From the NCBI GenBank assembly GCA_002746475.1, contig PDOX01000006.1:1-8969 (forward strand): a DNA stretch of 8,969 nt. The letters run 5' to 3'. Positions 1 to 8,399 of this stretch are shown here, piece by piece; positions within the stretch are counted from its first letter, which is position 1, and each line of letters begins with the position of its first letter. Position numbers and translations under genes: made by a program. The notes under the pieces are model-generated. The model did not search any database and was not told the origin of the DNA. It saw only the letters and a program-made list of their open reading frames with translations. The DNA comes from a candidate division SR1 bacterium (GTDB taxonomy: Bacteria > Patescibacteriota > Gracilibacteria > Absconditabacterales > Absconditicoccaceae).

Positions 1-1527
1 GTTGATGCCTACGAAGGGCCAATGCCTCAGACAAAATTTGTTTTGAAAAAATCCTTAGAATTAGGACTACAACCTTTGGTTGTGATTAATAAAATTGATA
101 AACCAAGTGCAAGACCAGAATGGGTAGTTGATGAATTATTTGATTTGTTTATCACGCTGGGGGCTACTGATGAACAATCAGAATTTCCTATTATGTATGC
201 AAGTGCAAAAAATGGAATTGCGTTTGCAAATTTGGAAGATCAGGAAGAGGCGATGAAAAGTTGAGATATTACGCCTATTTTTGATTTGATTTTGGATAAA
301 GTTCCAGAAGCGCCAAATCATAGCGAGAAACCTTTCCGTATGCAAGTGGTAAATTTGGCCTATGATGATTATCTTGGAAGACTTGGAGTTGGAAGAGTGT
401 ATGAAGGAACGGCGAAGACAGGACAGGAAGTTGTGATTTTTGATAATGAAGGAAACAAGAGAAAAGGAAAAATTTCAAAATTATTTACGACGCTTGGGCT
501 TTCTAGGGTAGAATCGCAGGAGGCAAAATGTGGTGATGTCGTGACCATTGCTGGAATCTCTGATATTTTCGTTGGAGAGACGATAGGGGTCGAATGAACT
601 GAACCATTTGCTCCGATCAAAGTTGATGCTCCGACCTTGGAGATGGATTTTCTCGTGAATGATTCACCATTCGCTGGGAGAGAGGGGAAACTCGTGACTT
701 CGAGAAATATTTTAGAGAGATTACAAAAAGAGTTGGAAACCAATGTAGGATTAGAAGTGAATTTTGAAAAATGAGGAAATAGATTTGGAGTATCTGGAAG
801 AGGAGAATTGCACTTGTCAGTATTGATTGAAACCATGAGGAGAGAAGGTTTTGAATTACAAGTTTCTGCTCCCCAAGTGATTTTCAAAGAAGTAGACGGA
901 AGTAGACAAGAGCCGATTGAGCAGGTGGTTGTAAATGTAGATGAAGTATTATCTGGAACGATTATTGAGTTGTTGTCTAATAGAAAAGGGCAGATGACGG
1001 ATATGCAAACCCATCATGGACAGACCACCTTGCAATTTGAGGTTCCAACGAGAGGGTTGCTTGGATTTAGAGGGGAATTTGTTTTGATGACAAAATGAGA
1101 AGGAATGATGTATAGTTCTTTTTCACATTATGAGCCTTATAAAGGAGAAATTCCAAAAAGGAATGTTGGAGGATTGATCAGTCAGTCCAATGGAAAGAGT
1201 ATGAAATATTCGATGTTTAAACTTCAAGACAGAGGGGTATTTTTTATCCCACCTGCAACAGAAATTTATGAAGGGATGATTGTTGGAGAAAGTGCAAAAC
1301 CTGGTGATATTATGATAAACTTAACAAAAAATAAACAGCAAACGAGTGTAAGAACGGGGGGAAAAGATGAAAACATGCTCTTGAATCCAATTAAAAATTT
1401 GACCTTGGAAGATGCGTTATCTTATATCTGACCTGATGAATATGTAGAGATTACCCCTGAAAATATTAGATTGAGAAAAATCTATCTCACTGAAAGTGAG
1501 AGAAAGAGAAATGCGAATGGAAGATAG
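1..1527 (+). CDS. typA: TypA/BipA ribosome-associated translational GTPase, 3' part (5'-truncated by window edge)
   Basis: TypA/BipA is an EF-G-like GTPase that binds the 70S ribosome and supports ribosome assembly and stress growth. The frame is open from base 1 to TAG at 1525 (508 codons). About 100 N-terminal residues, with the P-loop and switch regions, lie outside the window (E. coli BipA is about 607 aa). The fragment opens just after the G3 motif ([10 protein letters not shown]). It has G4 NKID at fragment residues 30-33 and a G5-like YASAKNG. The β-barrel domain II follows, then domain III with [13 protein letters not shown], domain V with RGLLGF, and the family-specific C-terminal domain with LQDRG and [10 protein letters not shown]. 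Five in-frame TGAs (262, 595, 772, 1096, 1429) are read as Gly. The one at 1096 gives MTKGEG, matching the conserved Gly of MTxG in other TypA proteins. Frame and alignment are continuous, so this is not a pseudogene. It converges with the vanY-like gene. Confidence 0.96.
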
Positions 1528-1564
1528 GGGAGATAAAAATAATGCTGATTATTTAATTGATGAT

Positions 1565-1595
1565 TAATTATTAGTTAATTATTTATTCTTTTTTT
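1565..1595 (+). terminator. AT-only hairpin plus T-run between convergent typA and vanY-like gene
   Basis: TAATTA (1565-1570) and TAATTA (1576-1581) form a perfect 6-bp stem around a 5-nt loop. A T-rich stretch ending in seven T (1589-1595) follows. The position, 37 bp after the typA stop in an 80-bp convergent gap, fits intrinsic termination of typA. The stem is pure A/T and so weak; it may be chance in such AT-rich DNA. Confidence 0.4.
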
Positions 1596-1607
1596 ACTAT
1601 TAAGCCT

Positions 1608-2366
1608 CTATTTTTGTTGTAATTGGTAAAACTCAGAAAAACTTAATTTTTTGTAATGTAAATATTTTGCAAGTTTTATTCCTACATATCTTCGGTGTCG
1701 TGCTTCTTTGAATTTCCCATCTATAGTTATTCATTTTTGATAGGTATTGATGAATCCGTATTTGTAAGCATTTTTTTTCATTCGAGTAAGATGTTCTCCT
1801 TTCAGAGCTATCTTGTCTTCTCACCTTGTTTTATCTTTTTTCCATATTGCAAGATCTACAGCTAATCCCAGTTGGTGTTCGCTTGCTCAAATACTTGCAC
1901 ATCTAGCATTACTACATCCTTCTTTTAAAAGATAATATTGTGCAGTTCGTGGTCTATAACTACTATTGATATAGATATAATAGTTATGTTTTTTAGCTTT
2001 GAATGTTTGGTAGAATTTTTCTGAAAGTGCTTCTAGTCCATTTTTTGCTTGGAGAACAAGTTGGTGTTTTTCATTGGGATTAAATTTTATCAGTTCACTC
2101 TCTATTTTTTTGAGTAGGGGAGGGATGTATTCTTTTGGTACTTTTGTTTCTTCTGAAACATATTTTTGCAATGAGGTATTACTATATAAATCAATATTTT
2201 GTTGTATTTCAGGCAATGCTGTGATTTTTTCTAGTTTTGCAAACGGAGAAACTTTTCTATATTCTTCAGTATTCATAAAAGAAATATTTTCTATTAATAG
2301 AAAAATAAAGATCAGAATAAAGGGAAGAATATAAATATAATCTTGGTATTTTTTATTGATTGACAT
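1608..2366 (-). CDS. Membrane-anchored D-alanyl-D-alanine carboxypeptidase, VanY / peptidase M15 type
   Basis: Zinc peptidases of this family remove the terminal D-Ala from peptidoglycan stem peptides outside the membrane. The product is 252 aa from ATG at 2366 to TAG at 1608. It has one hydrophobic segment (about 11-30), an uncleaved anchor or signal peptide, then a helical spacer. The catalytic domain has SSYRPRTAQ at about 135-143 and the M15 signature SEHQLGLAVD at 162-171, so H164 and D171 are zinc ligands. E221 and H224 (EARH, followed by RRYVG) match the catalytic Glu and third zinc ligand of the usual ExxH. In-frame TGAs at 1887, 1821 and 1731 are read as Gly. The first is the Gly just before SEH, commonly conserved (PG.SEH). 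The start lies 10 bp after the ftsK stop with no Shine-Dalgarno, implying co-transcription. The family is clear; the exact substrate (D,D- or L,D-peptide) is not. Confidence 0.9.
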
Positions 2367-2376
2367 AGTAATATAA

Positions 2377-4587
2377 TTAAATCAAAATTTCTCTTGGTTT
2401 TGCTCAGTCTTGTGGTCAGATTACTCATCTTTCTTCTAAGATGTCCATAATTCTTGCAGCTCTTGCAAATCCTACATTAAGTTTTCTTTGGAGCATTGTT
2501 GCTGATGCTTTTCTGCTTTGAGAGATGATTTGGATGGCTTGTTGAACAAGTTCTTCATCTCCTCATCCACTTCCTCAGATTCCTGTTGCAGAGGATAAGG
2601 TTTCTAGTTTATCTTCAAGTGCTTGGATAATTTCTGGATGATAAATATCATCTTCTGAAAGTCCTTGCATATATTTATTTTTTAATGTTGACACAATTCT
2701 GTCTATTTCTGATGTAGAGACAAACGGTGCTTGGATTCTGATTGGATGTTTTGTCTTTGGATCCATATAGAGCATATCTCCTTTTCCTAAAAGATCTTCT
2801 GCTCCTTTTCCTCCTAAGATTGTTCTACTATCAATTTGACTCACAACACCGAAAGCAATTCTTGTTGGGATGTTCGCTTTGATTAGTCCAGTAATTACAT
2901 TTACAGATGGTCTTTGGGTTGCAAGAACAAGATGAATTCCAACGGCTCTGGCTTTTGCAGCGATACGATTGATGCAGGTTTCTACTTCTTTTTTGTTTTT
3001 GTGCATCATCATATCTGCGAGCTCGTCTATTACTACAACGATTCTATACATCTTGTCTGAGATAAGTCTTTCGTTGTATTCTACGATAGTTTTTACTCTT
3101 TTTTCTTTGAGGATAGTATATCTTCTTTCCATTTCTAGGACACATCGTTTCAGAAGCTTTAATGCTTTTTCAGAGTCAGATACAATTGGTCCGAGCATAT
3201 ATGGGAGACCAGAATACATTTCTAGTTCTACTTGTTTTGGGTCAATCATGAGAAATTTAAGTTCTGATGGAGTATTTTGATACATCAGTGACAAGATAAA
3301 GTCGTTTACTCCAACAGATTTACCTGATCCTGTTGCTCCCGCAATCAAAAGATGTGGCATTTCATCAAGTGATTTTACAATGATATCTCAATCTATCCCT
3401 TTTCCTAATGATAATACCGTGCTTCATTTTTTTTCTTGATAATCTTTTTTTACTTTATTTTGGAATTCTGTTGATTCTAGAATTTCGCTGAGTTTTACCA
3501 TTACAGGATTTGGGTTAGGAATTTGAATCCCAACATATTCTGTTCCTGGAATTGGTGCAACAATTCTCAGAGATTTTGCTCTCATAGAGAGTTTGATATC
3601 ATTAGCAAGATTTTCAATATTAGCAATTTTGATTCCAGTATCTGGTTTTACTTTGAGTTGAATAATTGATGGTCCGATATCAAATCCTTCAACCGTTACA
3701 GGAACATTAAATTCTGTGAGTTTTTTTTGTAATCCGTCAGATTTTTCTATGAGAAATTTTTCTGGGAGTGCTACTTTCCCTTGTCCTTTTTTGATGAGAT
3801 TTTCTGAGAACGTTGGTTTGTCTCCTGAAAAGTGAATCTTCGGTCTTTTTTTGATTTCTAGCTCTTTTTCTTTTTGTTCAATTTTATCTTTTATGATGCT
3901 TTTCAAAATATTATTTTTTGAAGAGCTTGGTTGGTTTGACGATATGATTTGTTGCTGAGAGTTTTCTTTGCGGTTTGATGATGAAGTATTTGTTGGTTTT
4001 ACTGTCTTTGATTTACTTTCTGTTTTTTTACTGCTTGATTGAGGTCTTGCGTATTTTTCAATTTCAAATTTGGGTAGGCTAATATTTCGAGAATAAAGAA
4101 TCCAAATAATTAGCAAAATAAATAAGATAACGATCAGGATTTTTATAGCATTTGCTTGTCCACCAAACATATTATTCAATATCCAGAGAATTGGTCGAGA
4201 AATATATCCTCATAATTCTTTGAATTTATTTGTATTGGTAGATAATGTTGTCCAGTTATTGATGACTTCAAAATTAAGAATTGCAGAAATGAAGAGCATA
4301 AACAAAATTGATTGTTTAATAATTGTTTTCATGAGGTATTCTTTGAAAAGAACAACAAAACCACAAACAATAGCAAGTCCAAAGAAAATATTTAATCCAA
4401 TTCACCCAAAAGCAATACTTGCATATTCTGTCAAAATTTTGAATACGGGAGAAGATTGTGCTAATGCAAATGAAAAAAAATAGAGAAATCATAATAATAT
4501 GAGTCCCCATCCTATATTATATTTGTTGAGTATAATTATCTTTGATTTTTTACTTCTTCTTGTTCTTCTCCTTTTTTTGGTAACCAC
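2377..4587 (-). CDS. ftsK: FtsK/SpoIIIE DNA translocase
   Basis: FtsK anchors at the division septum and pumps chromosomal DNA, helping dimer resolution and segregation. From the chosen GTG (4587) to TAA (2377) it is 736 aa. A basic N-terminus (KKRRRTRRSKK) precedes four likely membrane helices (about 25-45, 55-80, 85-105, 147-166). A Ser/Lys/Gln-rich linker follows (about 170-260), then the α/β motor. Walker A GATGSGKS is at 417-424, Walker B IVVVIDE at about 517-523, and ATQRPSVNVITG follows. The C-terminal γ winged helix (about 678-736) ends GPQDGAKPREILI. Ten TGAs read as Gly: 4489, 4402, 4210, 3424, 3388, 2575, 2563, 2425, 2416, 2404. Those at 3388 (LGKGIDG), 2425 (RGVIGP region) and 2404 (DGxKPRE) sit on family glycines. 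The start is uncertain: no in-frame ATG lies before residue 140. GTG 4587 is chosen because it directly precedes the basic stretch; TTG 4683 is an alternative. Confidence 0.94.
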
Positions 4588-4723
4588 TTTGAAAACACAT
4601 AGGAAATAAAATATGTTAGTATTGTAATACGTATATATATAGTGTAAAAATCCTTCTATTTTTTTCAAGACTTTCTCTTGCAATATGAAGTGTTTTTGAT
4701 AAAATGGATGTTGCCGATAGAAT

Positions 4724-4752
4724 AGTATAATGTAATGTTTTGATATTGTAAA
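4724..4752 (-). promoter_or_regulatory. Predicted sigma70-type promoter for ftsK-vanY
   Basis: Read on the minus strand, TTTACA (4752-4747) and TATACT (4729-4724) are separated by exactly 17 bp. Each box differs from the TTGACA/TATAAT consensus at one or two bases. Transcription would begin near 4717, some 130 nt upstream of the chosen ftsK start. AT-rich DNA yields such matches by chance, but the spacing and orientation suit the operon. Confidence 0.5.
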
Positions 4753-4790
4753 AAGTAGAAAAAGTACAGTTTTTCCTGTTAGATATATAA

Positions 4791-4892
4791 AAAGACATCA
4801 TAGTCTTTGGAAAAATATTTAGCGGGAAATACTTTTTCGTAAAGCATTGTCACTATTATTTTATCGGCACCAGAGGTTATGGTGTCTTTTTT
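4791..4892 (+). ncRNA. Candidate small structured RNA or attenuating leader
   Basis: Four hairpins follow one another: AAAGAC/GTCTTT (4791-4796 with 4803-4808), TATTT/AAATA around AGCGGG (4816-4831), CTTT/AAAG around TTCGT (4832-4844), and GGCACC/GGTGTC (4866-4886) followed by six T. The last one ends only 21 bp before the downstream ATG. The region could be a roughly 100-nt RNA, or a leader that attenuates the 4914 gene. I recognise no known RNA family, and short stems are common in AT-rich DNA. Confidence 0.25.
4866..4892 (+). terminator. Intrinsic terminator-like hairpin upstream of the 4914 gene
   Basis: GGCACC (4866-4871) pairs with GGTGTC (4881-4886), including one G-U pair, around a 9-nt loop. 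TTTTTT (4887-4892) follows directly. It is one of only two GC-containing hairpins with a T-run in the window. Orientation is plus strand, yet no protein gene on that strand ends before it, which is why an RNA or attenuator is suggested. Confidence 0.55.
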
Positions 4893-4913
4893 AATTATTA
4901 AAAAAAATAAAAC

Positions 4914-6218
4914 ATGGGAAGAACATGGAAGGTATTAGCTATTGTGGCATTGGCTGGAATAGTAGGAGTATGAGGGATACTCTATTGGAATAAGGGAGAA
5001 AATAGAGGTATTTCATGAACTGTTGAATGAGAAAATGCTAATCAAATCTTATTATCACAGGAGGAAGGAAAATTAAAAACAGAGAGTAAAAAAGCATTTA
5101 GTGAGCAGTATGGTCAACTATCAGAAGGTATTGAGTTAAATGAATGAAAATCCTGTCCATGTCTTGTTCCTCCGGCTAGTCTTGATGGTCCTCAATTACC
5201 ATTATATAATAAAACTTCTCAGAAAATTATAGATTGTTGGTTTTCTAATCCGAAAGACTGTAGTGGTGAAATAAGAGATTATAACGATTGGGAAGCTATG
5301 AAAGAAGAAACTAAGAAAAAGCAGGAAGAAGAGAAAAAAAGGAAGGAAGAAGAGGCGAGAAGAAAGAGACAAGAAGAAGCAAGGAAAAAAAGAGAGAAGG
5401 AAAAAAAAGAACAGCTGCGTAAAGAAAAAAATAGGGAGGAATGTGAAAGAGTAGGAATACGCGCAGAACATTGTAGTAGTGATAGTGGAGGGTTAGATAA
5501 ACAAAAAATGATTGAAGGAAATACTTTTGATAAAGAAAAATATATTTCACTTGTAAATGCAATAGGGAACAAACCTCAGACTCAAACAACAATATTCTCA
5601 TATAAAATTCAAGTAGTAGCAAAATGTTGTGAGCAGAATGAAGAATGAACTTGTCCAGGTTTTTACGGAACAGATCCAGATTTTGTAAATCAGATATGAG
5701 GAATTAGAGAATTAGAAGAAGGATTTTTCTCTAGTTTGGATGATGACCATAAGAAGGATGGTATAAGATGATGATATTCATTTCGAAACAATAGATGTAA
5801 AGAAAATTTTGAACCATATGTAAAAATATATGCTATACCAGTAAAAACCAAGAAGAGTGTATGAGATCCATGCGTGAGATATTGTAAAGATGATGATGGT
5901 TGTAATTTTGGTGGTAAAAAATTGAAAAAACGAACTATGTTTTGATTTACTAATGCAAGGGCATATAGATATCGAGAGTCTCATTTTTGGGATAATAGTT
6001 GGCATCGTAGATTACATCCTTACTTTGAGTATAATATCTATTATAGTATTGGAAAAATAAATGAAGATTTTGTATGTGATTTGGATTGGGATATGGATGA
6101 TGATAGTCATGGACAGACTTCTTATCAAAAAACTATTCATGCATGAGAGATACCAATGGATTGTAATCCTAATAATGAAATTTGTAAAGCTCCATCTGTT
6201 ATATTACCTGTCTTTTAA
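4914..6218 (+). CDS. Predicted membrane-anchored, cysteine-rich extracellular protein with long charged helix; unknown function
   Basis: I do not recognise a family. Read with TGA as Gly, the gene runs from ATG 4914 to TAA 6216 and gives 434 aa. Residues 6-24 (KVLAIVALAGIVGVGGILY) form an N-terminal signal-anchor. Residues about 127-177 are almost all Glu, Lys, Arg and Gln (for example EEEKKRKEEEARRKRQEE), typical of a coiled coil or a free single α-helix. Sixteen cysteines lie outside the membrane segment: C81 and C83 (CPC), 108, 116, 177, 187, 238-239, 247, and seven in the C-terminal part (such as DPCVRYC and DGC). The even count suggests disulfides in an exported domain. The C-terminal part is rich in Asp, Tyr, Trp and His. 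Eleven in-frame TGAs (4971, 5016, 5028, 5145, 5646, 5697, 5769, 5772, 5862, 5943, 6144), including a tandem pair, make this the most TGA-rich gene here. It stands alone, ahead of a strong terminator. A stalk-like surface or attachment protein is an inference. Confidence 0.8.
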
Positions 6219-6247
6219 AATTTTATATTATTCAGTTTTTGATACAT

Positions 6248-6277
6248 TCTCCTCTGATAAAAGGGGAGAGTTTTTTT
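6248..6277 (+). terminator. Rho-independent terminator of the cysteine-rich protein gene
   Basis: TCTCCTC (6248-6254) pairs with GGGGAGA (6263-6269) over seven base pairs with one T-G wobble. The loop is 8 nt and seven T (6271-6277) follow. It sits 30 bp after the TAA of the preceding gene. It separates that transcript from dnaN. Confidence 0.8.
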
Positions 6278-6348
6278 AACAATGAAGGTTATTATAGAGT
6301 TAGTATTTGTAGTGTTGTTAAAAAATATTTCCTTTCTCTTGATTTATC

Positions 6349-6396
6349 TTTACACATAATTATATATAAGTATGATAAGGTGTAAAAAAGTATAAT
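6349..6396 (+). promoter_or_regulatory. Predicted dnaN promoter region with a perfect inverted repeat
   Basis: TTTACA (6349-6354) with TATGAT (6371-6376) at 16-bp spacing is a plausible -35/-10 pair. A perfect TATAAT lies at 6391-6396 but lacks a good -35. TTTACAC (6349-6355) and GTGTAAA (6380-6386) form an exact inverted repeat with 24 bp between, overlapping the promoter, so an operator is possible. The dnaN ATG follows at 6424. Confidence 0.45.
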
Positions 6397-6423
6397 TTTT
6401 TAGTTCTTTTAATATTTTGTACA

Positions 6424-7557
6424 ATGAAAATCGTATTACCAACGAAAAAACTTATTGAAAGTTTGGATATTGCAAGCAGATTTGTTTCTAAAAATGCAAC
6501 GTTGCCAATCTTACAAAACATCTATATGAAAGCTTCTATAGATACGCTCACAATCAGAGCAACCGATATGGAAAAATACGTAGAAATTCAACTTCCATGT
6601 GAAATTAAACTAGAAGGTGCAATTACTGTAAATGCAAAAATGTTGAGTGATATTATTTCAACTATTGAGCAACCGGAAACCGAAATTACCGTTGAACAAC
6701 AAAATTACGTGATGACAATTTCTGCAGGAAAAGATACTTTTGAAATTAACGGAATCCCTGCAAGCGAATATGTTGCTCTCCCTGATATGCCACAAGAAAA
6801 TAGTATTACGTTAGATGCAAATACTTTTCACGAAGGAGTAAAAAAAGTTGAATATGCCATTACAGAAAAAAGTTTCAGCCCAGTGTTAACGGGAGTTCTC
6901 GTGAAAAATGATGCAGATACGATTGTCTTTGCTGGAACTGATTCTTTTAGATTGGTAGAATTTAAAATTAAATCTGCAGAAAATGCAGATCCATTTCAGC
7001 TTGTGATTCCAAAAGTAGCGATCAATGATATTGCAAATATTGCAAGTTATAGTATAGAAAAAGAGGCTAATGATATCAATATCCAATATTCAAATAATCT
7101 CATTGCATTTTCTTTTGAAGCAGATAATATGAAAATATTAGCAACCTCACTTTTGATTCAAGGGAATTTCCCAGACTATCAAAAAGAGGAAATTATGCCA
7201 ACCCAATTTAATGGAAAAATAATTTTAGACAAAGCTCAATGTGAGAAAGCGATCAAAAAAATTGGAATTTTGACTAGAGATATCAATAATTTCATCCAAG
7301 TAGATACCGATGAAGATAGTATCACAATTTCTTCTGGAAAAACTGATAAATGAAAAGGAAAAACAACAATCCCAGCTATTATTGAAGGAGAACCAAGTAG
7401 TTTTGGAATCAATGGAAAATATATCACCGATTTTATTAAGCATATTACTTCTGAAAATCTTGTGTTTAATATCGTAGATTCTCAAAAACCTATTATCATC
7501 ATGGACCAAAATCAGGATAATTACAAATATGTGGTAAGACCATTATTAAATAGTTAA
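6424..7557 (+). CDS. dnaN: DNA polymerase III β subunit (sliding clamp)
   Basis: DnaN dimerises into a ring around DNA and tethers the replicative polymerase. The gene runs from ATG 6424 to TAA 7555 and gives 377 aa, close to the usual 365-380. Three clamp folds follow one another (about 1-120, 130-250, 260-377). Recognisable stretches are the N-terminal ASRFVSKNATLPILQNIYM, the middle-domain FAGTDSFRLVEF (the TDxxRL signature), and the C-terminal YKYVVRPLLNS matching the usual Y.YVVMP.R. end. One in-frame TGA (7351, residue 310) lies in domain III and is read as Gly; the standard code would cut off the last 68 residues, including most of the third fold. The start follows an A/T-rich leader without Shine-Dalgarno. 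dnaA, recF and gyrB, frequent neighbours elsewhere, are absent here. Confidence 0.97.
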
Positions 7558-7571
7558 AGAGATAATATTAT

Positions 7572-7591
7572 TTATCTAAGTTATTAGATAA
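7572..7591 (+). terminator. AT-rich hairpin after dnaN
   Basis: TTATCTAA (7572-7579) and TTAGATAA (7584-7591) form a perfect 8-bp stem with a GTTA loop, 15 bp after the dnaN stop. A second exact inverted repeat, TCAAATT (7609-7615) with AATTTGA (7623-7629), follows. Neither has a clean T-run, so termination is only a guess from position. Confidence 0.35.
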
Positions 7592-7659
7592 TTAAAAATT
7601 CAACCTTTTCAAATTTTTGGAGAATTTGAGTAATATATTAATTATATAACAAAAAGAAT

Positions 7660-8352
7660 ATGCAAAAAATAACTAATTTCAAAGCACTTACCCTTGTTGA
7701 GCTCGTTGTTGTTATTGTTCTTATAACGATTCTTATTGGAATAGGTGTCAATTTTCTTTCAAGTGGAAATTTTTCTAAACAACAATCAGCAGGAATAGAA
7801 TGTGGAATGTATCTTACAAAAGAAATCAATACTTTTGTAGATAATGCGAGGAGAAGTAATAAGATTACAACAAAAATCTGAGACAAATTAACAAAAATTC
7901 TTCCAAACAAATATAACATTGCTATTTCTCCTAATACTATACAATTTTATTACTTATCTGGGAACACATCCTATCCTTACAGAAATAATCTTCTAGAAAA
8001 TACAAAGTGCAAAAATACTAAATATACACAAGTCTTAACGATGATAGGGAATCTAAAAAATATCAACACAATAAAATTAGAAATGAATAGAGGGTTTATG
8101 GGAGATAAAATAGGAGAAATTAGCACCTTTAAACTTCTTAATACTACTGATTCGACTCCTCAAATTATCACCCAATGAGAGGAAGAAAATAGTATTATTT
8201 TACAATCTTGTAAATGAGAAGCCAATCAATATTGTATTGATGCCTATAAATTTACGATAAATATTGCTACCCAAAAAATTAATAGTCAGATTTGCCGAGG
8301 TTATACAATGAAAGATTGAAAAGCAACTCATATTTGTAATAAACGAAGATAG
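7660..8352 (+). CDS. Type IV pilin-like protein (prepilin with class III signal)
   Basis: Type IV pilins and pseudopilins are processed by prepilin peptidase and assembled into surface fibres used for attachment, motility or DNA uptake. The product is 230 aa (ATG 7660, TAG 8350). It starts with a short basic leader, MQKITNFKA. LTLVELVVVIVLITILIG follows, the hydrophobic N-terminal helix with the hallmark Glu at mature position 5 (residue 14). The predicted cleavage is after Ala9, so position -1 is Ala rather than the usual Gly. The mature part has six cysteines, five of them in the C-terminal two thirds, consistent with disulfide-stabilised pilin folds. In-frame TGAs at 7879, 8176, 8215 and 8317 are read as Gly. 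Whether it is a major or minor pilin is not clear; no assembly gene is in the window. Confidence 0.86.
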
Positions 8353-8380
8353 CTTTTATATTTTATTTTTTATCTTTTAT
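8353..8380 (+). repeat. Four tandem 7-nt repeats (NTTTTAT)
   Basis: Immediately after the pilin stop are CTTTTAT, ATTTTAT, TTTTTAT and CTTTTAT, head to tail, identical except at the first base. A further TTT follows. The tract ends 19 bp before the Nudix ATG, so it lies in that gene's leader. It could be slippage-prone or act as a U-rich leader element. Confidence 0.6.
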
Positions 8381-8399
8381 TTTGAAAAAAGAATATAGA

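Larger units (their letters stand above)
4588..4913. other. Divergent intergenic region, ftsK versus cysteine-rich surface protein gene
   Basis: This gap of 326 bp is very AT-rich. It holds a well-formed minus-strand promoter at 4752-4724 that would give ftsK a leader of about 130 nt. It also holds a set of small inverted repeats and a terminator-like hairpin on the plus strand. An open frame at 4801-4616 (-) overlaps the promoter and resembles nothing, so I do not call it a gene. No convincing promoter was found between the hairpin and the 4914 start. Confidence 0.6.

Noticed and set aside
1..1527. typA as a pseudogene broken by five stops
   Set aside because: All breaks are TGA, the frame never shifts, and the alignment continues through each one. 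The same pattern occurs in every other gene of the window.
4220..4483. Plus-strand open frame of 87 codons
   Set aside because: It lies antisense to the membrane segments of ftsK, which explain the DNA fully.
4616..4801. Minus-strand small open frame upstream of ftsK
   Set aside because: It overlaps the predicted ftsK promoter, has no recognisable domain, and is in a different frame from ftsK.
5202..5622. Minus-strand open frames rich in Phe, Ser and Leu, looking like membrane proteins
   Set aside because: They are the reverse complement of the purine-rich Glu/Lys/Arg helix of the 4914 gene; the low-complexity composition is an artefact.
6061..6279. Plus-strand open frame starting at an ATG near the end of the 4914 gene
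   Set aside because: It overlaps the cysteine-rich gene in another frame and runs through the terminator hairpin at 6248-6277.
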